Positions 46,401-58,400 of a stretch of 64,000 nucleotides of DNA are shown piece by piece. Source of the DNA: Liolophura sinensis (Eukaryota; Mollusca; Polyplacophora; Chitonida; Chitonidae); the NCBI RefSeq assembly GCF_032854445.1, contig NC_088295.1:96033805-96097804 (forward strand), given 5' to 3'. The notes under the pieces were generated by a model. It was not told the DNA's origin. It saw nothing but the letters and a program-made list of their open reading frames with translations, and did no database searches. The translations under genes were made by a program, and so were the position numbers. Each line of letters begins with the position of its first letter. The stretch's first letter is position 1.

Positions 46401-49400
46401 ATCATCACAGGAGGAGCTGGAAGCACTGCATAGGAAACAGCTGAATTCTCTACAGACAGACCTGTCACACAGGCATGAGAAGGTAAGACTGTTACACAGA
46501 CATCTCCATTAACAGACCTGTCACACAGGCATGAGAAGGTAAGACTGTTACACAGACATCTCCAGGAACAGGCCTGTCACACAGACATGAGAAAGTAAGA
46601 CTGTTACACAGACATATCCAGGAACAGACCTGTCACACAGGCATGAGAAGGTAAGACTGTTACACTGACATCTCCAGGAACAGGCCTGTCACACAGACAT
46701 GAGAAGGTAAGACAGTTACACAGACATATCCAGGAACAGACCTGTCACACAGGCATGAGAAGGTAAGACTGTTACACAGACACCTCCAGGAACAGACCTG
46801 TCACACAGACATGAGAAGGTAAGACTGTTACACAGACATCTCCAGGAACAGACCTGTCACACAGGCATGAGAAGGTAAGACTGTTACACTGACATCTCCA
46901 GGAACAGACCTGTCACACAGGCATGAGAAGGTAAGACTGTTACACTGACATCTCCAGGAACAGACCTGTTACACAGGCATGAGAAGGTAAGACTGTTACA
47001 CAGACATATCCAGGAACAGACCTGTCACACAGGCATGAGAAGGTAAGACTGTTACACAGACATCTCTCTGGACAGACCTGTCACACAGGCATGAGAAGGT
47101 AAGACTGTTACACAGACACCTCCAGGAACAGACCTGTCACACTTTCATGAGAAGGTAAGACTGTCACACAGACATCTTTAGGGACAGGTCTGTCACACTT
47201 TCATGAGAAGGTAAGACTGTCACACAGACATCTCGTTCTACAGACCTGTCACATTGGGACAAAAATGTAACACTGTCACACAGATGCAAGAAGGCAACAC
47301 TTACCAAACAGAATTACGCTTACCTGTATAGACATACAACAGAGTAACTGTATACAGGTAAGAGTCACTCTGTTAGATTAGGGAATACATGTACAGGTAA
47401 CTGTTAGTGTGGTTAGGGGATACATATACAGGTAAGAGTCACTCTGTTTGGTTAGGAGATACGTGTACAGGTAACTGTTAGTCTGGTTGAGGGATATGTG
47501 TACAGGTAACTGTCAATCTGGATTGGGGGATATGTGTTCATGTAACTGTCAATCTGGTTAGGGGATACGTGTACAGGTAACTGTCAATCTGGTCAGGGGA
47601 TACGTGTACAGGTAACTGTCAATCTGGTCAGGGGATACGTGTACAGGTAACTGTCAATCTGGTCAGGGGATACGTGTACAGGTAACTGTCAATCTGGTCA
47701 GGGAATACGTGTACAGGATACACATATTCGGTTAGGGGATGTGTGTACAGGATGCTTATATCTGCTTAGTTGATATGTGTACAGGTAACAGTCATTCTGG
47801 TTAGGGGATACATATACAGGTAACAGTCACTCTGTCTCGTTAGGAGATACCCATACAGGTAAGAAATGCTATGTTTGTATAAGGGGACAGATGTACCTAT
47901 ACCGGTAAGTCACCCTGGTTGGTGAGGGATACCTGTATACGTAAAGTCACTCTGTTTGGTTAGGCATACCTGTACAGGTAAAGAGTCAGTCTGGTTGGTA
48001 AGAGTGACTCTTATGCAGGTAACAGTTGCTGTGGTTGATAAGGGGTTTCTATGATAATAATAATAATAATAATAATAATAATGCTACTTCTTTCAGCTTG
48101 ATGGCCTTAGTGCGTGTAACACCTGTTTTTTCAAGGGTCGAGTGCGAGTAACAAGAGATAACAATAAATATAGGCTATACATATATGGTAAAACAAACAG
48201 TGATACTGTAAAAGCATGCAAATAATACATGCAGGCATTAACATGGCTAACATAAAATACTTTCAATTTTTACATACTTGGCAGTCATGGAGATAAATCC
48301 ATTAAAATAAAAGAAAGTTGTAAAATGTCTGTTCTTGCAAAAGGTACATTTAAAATCTGCCAAGAATGTGATCTTTTAGCTGGTTCGCACACAGAAAAAA
48401 TACAGGAGATATAAGGAGGTGTTTGACCATGTAAACCATGTTAGACTAAAACTGGCATTGCTGTCCAAAATAAGGCACATAGATCTTTTTAGCAATCCAT
48501 CTGATCTTGACAAATCTTATTCACATAGTTGCCCCAAACTGTAATACAGTAATCCAAGTATGGTAGGGCAAAACTAGGGTAAAATTGTTTTCGAGCCATT
48601 AAGGGTGAAAAAATCTTAATTTTGTGGCCAAAAGATGTAATTTACTTTTAACTTTTCGAATGTGTCTATTGACATGTAGGTGCCAAGATAGATGGTTGCA
48701 AAGAGTAACGCCTAATAATTGTTCATCACTGACATTTTTAAGTAGGTGTTTAAATGAAATATTCAAGTAAGGTCGTTAAAGATATGCCCGTTTCCGATGA
48801 GTTGTTAGTGACATACATTTTGTTTTATCTGCATTGGGACACATCCTGGTCATAGTACACGAGCTATTTACAGTGCGATTTACCTTCTGTTCTAGCTCTG
48901 TTACAGATTTTGCTGATAAGAAAAACAGCAAATATTTCTGTTTCACAATCAACAGTACTAACAGACATGTCATTTACATACACTAGAAATGAGAGGGGAC
49001 CAAGAATAGAGCCTTGTGGCACCCCAGCGGACACATGTGTACTCTCTGACTCTAAAACAAGCAGTCTGTTGTCTTTCACTGAGAAAGGATTTATAGTATA
49101 TTTTTCAGTATACACAGAGAATTATCTGGTATACCATACAGTATATATGGAACTTCTTGTAGAAGCAGTTTATGGTTCACCAACTCAGAGGCTTTTTTCA
49201 GGTCCAGAAAAACTAAGCCTATAAGATGTTTCTTTTCGATCTGTGCACTCTATTAGTCTATTAGAGACGTAAGAGACGTTTGACATGAGTGGAATGACCT
49301 GAAACCTGACTGTTTGCCATATGAGTTGATCATCTATCAAGTAGTTATGAACATGGCATTCAAACATTTTAGACAACATAGGCAGAACACTTATTGGCCT

Positions 49401-52400
49401 GTAGTTACTAGTCAGAGCAAAAATGTCTGCTGATAGCATTACAATTCGGGCCTGGATTCCATCTCAACCCACAGATTCCATGTTGTCAACGGATTTGAGG
49501 AAAAACTGAACAAAACTGACAGATATATGAGGTATGACAAAGTTAATGCCATCTTGTTTTTGACTTTTCACAAACTTTTCCAGGTTCTCTAAGACTTCAG
49601 TATGATCTTGTTCAGTGTGATCTTGTTCAGTATTTGCCGCAAATCGTCTGACAACAGACTAGGTGTCAAAGCCATTTGTCATATCCTTAGGATCAGAAGT
49701 ATACACCATTGATGAGAAGGTGATCAGTTACCTGGTTTGCTTTGGAAGGCAGATGTTCTCTAAGGTGGTTTCAAAAGTCTTTGATGGTATTGGGGTTTGT
49801 ATTTCAAAAATTCTGATAATCAGTCTTTGCCTTGAAAATTAGTGATTTTACTTTGTTTCTCCAGAATTTAAACACAACAAAATCATTTTTTGTGTATGTG
49901 TGTGTTTTTATGTCCTTTCTCTTTATGACATGGCGTCGTTTATTTCTGGAGTCCACCATTCAGGTCAACATTTGAAGGCAACACATTTCTCCTTCAAGCG
50001 TGCATCATTATTTACTCTCTTTTGAAACAAGCACATCTATGGGTCGAGGCTATCCTCTGGATTATCAAACGTGTCAGCCACAGACCAAGGCTGTGATGCT
50101 AAATCGTCAAAAAGTCTGCTTCTGAGAATGTCTTCATACAGCTATATTTTATGACACTGGGCACTTAATCATTGTTGCTGGCATTTTTCTTGTAATGCAT
50201 ATTGGATGATGGTCACTGATTGAATATGGTGATACACAACTCTCGGTGATGTTTTGCAGGTGTGAAGGTGATACACAACTCTCGGTGATGTTTTGCAGGT
50301 GTGAAACTTATATATGATCAATCAGAGTAGCTGTGTCGTAAGTAATACGGCTTGCTTTATTGATCACTAGAGTAAGATCATAGCTGTTTTCAAAGAAATC
50401 ACAGCAGGTGGTTGATTGTGCATTTTCTGCGAATAAATCAACATTAAAGATACCAAGAATAATGATTTCTTTCCATTCTCACTTTGTTTAGAGACTCACC
50501 ATATTTCCATATCTTATTTGTCCGGTGATCTATACACAGAGACTATTATAACTGGTTTTGATTTGTCCACTCGCGTCTCTATCGCCATCATTTCAACACT
50601 GTTGTGTTCCAGTTCATGTCTTCTGACAGCAGGTATGTTTTCGTCTTCATATACAGTGACACCACCACCACTGCCCTTTGCGCCATTAACATCAGTTACT
50701 TGTTGTCTGAAGGGTTAATTAAGGCATTTACATTAATTTCATCTCCCCTATCCCTCGTTCTCTCGCGGCTGTTTTCCCATAGTTCACCTGTCACCTGTTC
50801 CTGTTCTCAACCTATCCCTCCCCCTCCCACAGGAGTTAGCAGCGCTACGGGAGGAATTAGAGAAGATTCATCTTCAGAATGAGTTGGCTCTGAAACAGGA
50901 AATAGAGGCGGCTAGGAATCAGCCGAGTGCTGTGAGCGTTCTAGACGAGGGAGTGAGTTCTCTGTGTATGCATGCTTGTTGTTCTCATGGCTGCCTCTTC
51001 TGACTGAAACAAAATTTCATTTATAGTTGTCATTTCAGTCACTCTGGATATTCAGCTTGGCTTTAGTTAATGTAGACTTCACTTACATGTACACTGTGCA
51101 TCTGTTATTGTTGTTTTATGTTATCTGCATGACATTACATTTCGCATTCATTCTGTTTTTTTTCTGTCATTCATACAATATTGATAGTTATACTATTCAT
51201 AGTGTTGCTGTTATATCATTCAGCCATGCATGACACCCAGCGTTGCTGTTATATCATTCAGCCATACATTCTATCCAGTATTGCTCTTACATCATTCAGC
51301 CATACATGGCACCCAGTATTGCTGTTATATCATTTAGCCATACATAACATCCAGTATTACAGTTATATCATTCAGCCATACATTCTATCCAGTATTGCTC
51401 TTACATCATTCAGCCATACATGACACCCAGTATTGCTGTTATATCATTCAGCCATGCATGACACCCAGTGTTGCTGTTATATCATTCAGCCATACATGAC
51501 ACCCAGTGTGGCTGTTATATCATTCAGCCATACATGACACACAGTATTGCTGTTATATCATTTCGCCATACATTCTATCCAGTATTGCTCTTACATCATT
51601 CAGCCATACATGACACTCAGTATTGCTGTTATATCATTCAGCTATGCATGACACCCACTGTTGCTGTTATATCATTCAGCCATACATGACACCCAGTGTT
51701 GCTGTTATATCATTCAGCCATACATGACACACAGTATTGCTGTTATATCATTTCGCCATACATTCTATCCAGTGTTGCTCTTACATCATTCAGTCTTACA
51801 TGACACCCAGTATTGCTCTTACATCATTCAGCCATACATGACACACAGTATTGCTGTTATATCATTCAGCCATGCATGACACACAGTGTTGCTGTTATAT
51901 CATTCAGCCATACATGACACACAGTTTTGCTGTTATATCATTCAGCCATACATGACACCCAGTGTTGCTGTTATATCATTCAGCCATACATGACACACAG
52001 TATTGCTCTTACATCATTCAGCCATACATGACACCCAGTATTGCTCTTACATCATTCAGCCATACATGACACCCAGTATTGCTGTTATATCATTCAGCCA
52101 TGCATGACACCCAGTGTTGCTGTTATATCATTCAGCCATACATGACACACAGTATTGCAGTTATATCATTTCGCCATACATTCTATCAAGTATTGCTCTT
52201 ACATCATTCAGCCATACATGACACCCAGTATTGCTCTTACATCATTCAGCCATACATGACACACAGTATTGCTGTTATATCATTCAGCCATACATGACAC
52301 ACAGTATTGCTGTTATATCATTCAGCCATACATGACACACAGTGTTGCTGTTATATCATTCAGCCATACATGACACACAGTGTTGCTGTTATATCATTCA

Positions 52401-55400
52401 GCCATAAATGACATCCAGTGTTGCTGTTATATCATTCAGCCATACATTCTATCCAGTATTACTGTTAAATCATTCAGCCATACATGACACCCAGTATTGC
52501 TGTTATATCATTCAGCCATACATTCTATCCGGTATTGCTCTTACATCATTCAGCCATACATGACACCCAGTATTGCTCTTACATCATTCAGCCATACATG
52601 ACACACGGTATTGCTGTTATATCATTCAGCCATACATGACACACAGTATTGCTCTTATATCGTTCAGCCATACATGACACCCAGTATTGCTGTTATATCA
52701 TTCAGCCATACATGACACACAGTGTTGCTGTTATATCATTCAGTCATTCATGCAGTATGGTTGTATTTGAGTTGGATTGCAGGTACACCTTCCCTCACTG
52801 GTATATATTTTGTCTGCAGCTGGAAGACGTCCTCAACGAGAGGCGGCAGGAGATTAAAGAGGAACAGAGGAAGGAGCTGAGCCGGCTGAGAGAGGAGCAT
52901 GAGAGGCAGATAGACAGACTGAAGCAGCAATATATCGCCAAGGTAACCCTCAGTCAGCATGATCTAGGATAGGAGGAGTAAAGATTTGCAGGATGAACTA
53001 GGATAGGAGGAGTAGGATAATCTAAGATAAGAGGAGTAAACATCCACAGGATAGCTCAGGATAAGAGTAAACATGTGAAGAAAAATCTAGGATAAGAGTA
53101 AACATCTGCAGGATGAACTAGGGTGAGAGGACTAAACAGCTGCAGGATGAACTATGATAAGAGGAGTGAACAATTGTAGGATGGCCTAGGATAAGAGGAG
53201 TAGACGCCTGCAGGATGAACTAGGGTAAGAGTACACGCCTGCAGGATGACCGAGGGTAAGAGGAGTACACGCCTGCAGGATGAACTAGAGTAAGAGGAGT
53301 AGACGCCTGCAGGATGAACTAGGGTAAGAGGAGTACACGCCTGCAGGATGAACTAGGGTAAGAGGGGAAAACGCCTGCAGGATGAACTAGGGTGAGAGGA
53401 GAACACGCCTGCAGGATGAACTAGGGTAAGAGGAGTACATGCCTGCAGGATGAACTAGGGTAAGAGGAGTACATGCCTGCGGGTGAACTAGGATAAGAGG
53501 AGTAAACAGCTGCAGGATGAACTAGGGTAAGAGGAGTACATGCCTGCAGGATGAACTAGGATAAGAGGAGTAAACAGCTGCAGGATGACCTAGGGTAAGA
53601 GGAGTACATACCTGCGGGGGAACTAGGATAAGAGGAGTAAACAGCTGCAGGATGACCTAGGGTAAGAGGAGTACATACCTGCGGGGGAACTAGGATAAGA
53701 GGAGTACATGATAAAGTAGAGTAGGAAGTGTTAACAGAGATGTTTAAAAATGTGTACAGTTGTACCTCTTGGTTATTTAACCACAGCTTTATGTCAGGAG
53801 ATTTACCCGGTACCCGGGGAAAGGCAGACACCATGTCATACGCAAGACTGTCTGCTTTGTTTCTAGGAAAAAAAAGAAAAGCTTTTATTGGAAGAAAAGT
53901 TCAAGGCTGAATGTAGGAAGATTCAAGGGCAGCATGAGAAAGAGCTTGATGACTTGAAACGAACACTGCAGAGCAAGAAAGAAAGTGTTTTAGACCAGTA
54001 TGAGGAAGATGTAAGTATTACCTGTAATGTTAATGTTCAAAATGTTTTGTCTGTTATACCCCCTCAAAGAAGTTAGTGGGGGGTATGCTGCAATTTGTCC
54101 ATTTATCTCCTAAGAGATTTGTCAGCGGTAGATCCAGGGTCAGTCCTGGGTCGAGTCACACTTAAGACTTTAAAAGAGGAAGTTTCAGCTTGCTCGCTTG
54201 GCATTTAGCATGAAGGGGATAGTGCTACTACTGGTTGACCCGTGTCAGTATAATGGTTTGGACAGGGCAGCTTACTTGCCTCAGTGAAGCAGCACTAGAT
54301 AAAAGAGCGGTGGAAATCCACCCTGCAACAAGGAGGCACAGTACATGAATTCTAAGGATTCCTTCTTCGTCATATGAAAAATTGTTAAGTACAGTGTTAA
54401 ACCCCAAACAAGCACTCATTCACTCTATGTATCTTCGCCAATACTACTGTGCTGATTTCGATGAAACTTACCATATACCTTGGCAATCATATGAAAATGT
54501 GCATGCTTAAGTTTAATGGAAATCATACATGTAATTAGGACTTAGTGTAACATGGTCAGAATTTGTCCATACCTCTCCCAAACTACTGCACTGATTTTAA
54601 TGAAACATAGCATATATCTTCCCTATAATCTTAACTTGCTTAAATGTAATTACAAACGGGTAATTGTTTTCATAATTTTTCATAATTACTTCCATTTAGG
54701 TAGCAAGTGCAGTAATGGATTTTCATGTACCCAGCAATGCTACAGATTGACTTCTAAAATTAGACGTCAATGTTCTGAATACTTGAAGATTTGTGTGCAC
54801 GCATAAGTTTCCGAAAGCTAGAGTACATGATTTAAAGTAAAACAAAGCTAAAATATGAAGTAATCTTCATCAGGAGGACTGCTGAAAACCACTAGAAGGA
54901 AGGAATTATTGAGAACATTATTTCAGTAATCTGTACTTACGTCCAGTTAAGACCATCCAGTGTCGTGATTAGAGTTGGAAAAAGTTTTGTGATCAGTATG
55001 TATATCAGTTCATAAACACAGGTAGTATATTCTGTAAAGCACATCTTAGAATTCAAATCTTTGAACACCATTAACTCTCTTCACAAAAATTTAAACAAAT
55101 AAATGAAAGTATTCTTCTGTATAGTTTGAAGTGGTCCATTAGATGACGCCTACTTCGACTTTAATTACCTTATTCTAGAATGTTATGACAAGTCATTAAT
55201 TCTGGTTAATGTACATGTATCTGTACCTGCAGTTCTATAAGCAACTGAAAAGGAAAGAATCTCTGTACATGTGTACGCATGTACTTGCAAAAGAGTTTTC
55301 CAGGGTAGCATACATGGGACTTCCTCTCATGGAGAATCCACTGGATGTACCAGTTGTGCATGTGGTTTTCCTGACTTTATAGTTTTCTTCACCAATTTTA

Positions 55401-58400
55401 ACACAGTCTGTGTAGTTATCCTGACCTGTTTTTCATTTTCTTCACCGATTTTAACACACTGTCTGTCTGGTTTTCCTGACATGTATAGTTCATGCACATT
55501 TCCATAACCAAGAGATTTGCTCATCACTGATACTGTATACTCACCATTTTCAAAAGTACTTTAAACTTTAAACCTACATGTTGACTCATTTAGGGCCTTT
55601 CAAATTTCCACCCATCATACATGCAGTTAAGGATTTCCAGGTATGACCTGCACCTCACACCCACTTCCACTTCACACCTCCACCCCTACCTCTACCCCAC
55701 CTCCAGCTCACACCCACTTCCACTCCACACCTCCACCCCCCACCTCTACCCCCTTCCACCCCCCACCTCTACCCCCTTCCACCCCACACCCACTTCCACT
55801 CCACACCTCCACCCCACACCCTCTTCCACTCCACACCTCCACCCCCACCCTCTTCCACTCCACACCTCCAGCTCACACCCACTTCCACTCCACACCTCCA
55901 CCACCCCACCACCCCCCACGTCTACCCCTCCCCAGCTCACACCTCAGTGCGGTGGACTGTATATTGTAATCAAAGCCATCAAAGACCACTGGATGTGGGA
56001 TTCTCTCTGAGACTGGCGTTGAACCAGCTCCAGTATCTTGTAGGTCGAATGGCCCATATATTAGCTACTCAGTAAAACCCCCTCCTTACAATACCCTCAC
56101 CACCCTCCCTCTACTCCCCCTCCCGCCCTCCCCACACCCCTCCTCTTGTATGTCTAAATCGCATATGCAAAGGCTAGGTGTTGTAAGATTCCTGCTGTAA
56201 GATCTGTGTGGTTCTACACAGTGTTGCATATGTATCAGTTTTGTCCTTGTAAAAATTCCATGATCTCTGTATCACTGTTACAGATGCCAGGGTTTACACT
56301 GTATGTCATCCTTTGTTCATGTGGCCAATCTCTTTCTCATAGCTTTCTAATGTGAAGTGGACAGGTTGACACATGGTAATACATAGAAATGCTTTTCTTT
56401 CTGATCTTGTGCTTGAATATTACATGTGGCAGTATATTAATACATCGAAATCCTTTCCTTTCTGGCCTTCTGCTTGAATATTACACGTACCAGAATGTTA
56501 ATACAGACATCCTTTCCTTTGTGGTCTTGTGCTTGAATATTACATGTAACAGTATGTTACTACGTAGAAATCCTTTCTTTTCTGGTCTTGTGCTTGAATA
56601 TTACACGTAACAGTATGTTAAAATGTAGAAATCCTTTCTTTTCTGGTCTTGTGCTTGAATATTACATGTAACAGTATGTTAAAATGTAGAAATCCTTTCC
56701 TTTCTGGTCTTTTGCTTGAATATTACATGTAACAGTATGTTAAAATGTAGAAATCCTTTCCTTACTGGTCTTGTGCTTGTATATTACATGTAAGAGTATG
56801 TTAATACAGACATGCTTTCCTTTCTGGTCTTGTGCTTGAATATTACATGTAACATTATGTTAATACATAGAAATCCTTTCCTTTCTGGTCTTGTGCTTGA
56901 ATATTACATGTAACAAAATGTTGATACAGACATCCTTTCCTTTCTGGTCTTGTGCTTGTATATTACATGTAAGAGTATGTTAATACAGACATCCTTTCCT
57001 TTGTGGTCTTGTGCTTGAATATTACATGTAACAGTATGTTACTACGTAGAAATCCTTTCTTTTCTGGTCTTGTGCTTGAATATTACACGTAACAGTATGT
57101 TAAAATGTAGAAATCCTTTCTTTTCTGGTCTTGTGCTTGAATATTACATGTAACAGTATGTTAAAATGTAGAAATCCTTTCCTTTCTGGTCTTTTGCTTG
57201 AATATTACATGTAACAGTATGTTAAAACGTAGAAATCCTTTCCTTACTGGTCTTGTGCTTGTATATTACATGTAAGAGTATGTTAATACAGACATGCTTT
57301 CCTTTCTGGTCTTGTGCTTGAATATTACATGTAACATTATGTTAATACATAGAAATCCTTTCCTTTCTGGTCTTGTGCTTGAATATTACATGTAACAAAA
57401 TGTTAATACAGACATCCTTTCCTTTCTGGTCTTGTGCTTGTATATTACATGTAAGAGTATGTTAATACAGACATCCTTTCCTTTCTGGTCTTGTGCTTGA
57501 ATGTTACACATACCAGAATGTTAATACAGACATGCTTTCCTTACTGGTCTTGTGCTTGAATATTACATGTGCCAGTATGTTAATACATAGAAATCCTTTC
57601 CTTTCTGGTCTTGTGCTTGAATATTGTGCTTGAAGCATTTAGCCAACAGTTGTGTATTTTGCCTATCATCTGAAGTTGTGTATGCGTAAGTTCAGCGGCA
57701 ATCGGGTAATGGTTTGCATAATCACCTCCATTTAGGGCTTTGCGTATTAATGCTTTTCCGTGTGTTGAGATTTTGTCCATGCAACTCATCCTAAAGTACT
57801 TAACCAATTTCCATGAACCTTAGCACACATCTTCCCTAAACTTAACATGTTTAAGTGGAAATAACAGTCAGGTAATTGTATTCATAATTACTCCATTACT
57901 GTGTGTTCTTCAGGTTATACAATAATGGATTTTCATGTACACAGTATTCTCTTCTGATTGCTACATTTCTCCATTCAAACTGGATGATCTCAGTTTGAGC
58001 TGAAGTCAGTCAGTGTGGCATTTCAGTGTGGGATCAAATCATTGTGGCATCTTGATTTGGGCTGAAGTCAGTGTGGCATCTCGGTGTTGACTGAAGTCAG
58101 TCAGCAGGGGGGATCAAGTCATTGTGGCATCTTGATTTGGGCTGAAGTCAGTGTGGCATCTCGGTGTGGGCTGAAGTCAGTCAGCAGGGGGATCAAGTCA
58201 TTGTGGCATCTTGATCTAGGCTGAAGTCAGTGTGGCATCTCGGTGTTGACTGAAGTCAGTCAGCAGGGGGGATCAAGTCATTGTGGCATCTTGATTTGGG
58301 CTGAAGTCAGTGTGGCATCTCGGTGTGGGCTGAAGTCAGTCAGCAGGGGGGATCAAGTCATTGTGGCATCTTGATCTTGGCTGAAGTCAGTGTGGCATCT

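Noticed and set aside
55746-56010. Pro/Thr/Ser/His-rich frames in the C-rich tract
   Set aside because: Low-complexity CACACCTCCACC repeat gives open frames in all registers.
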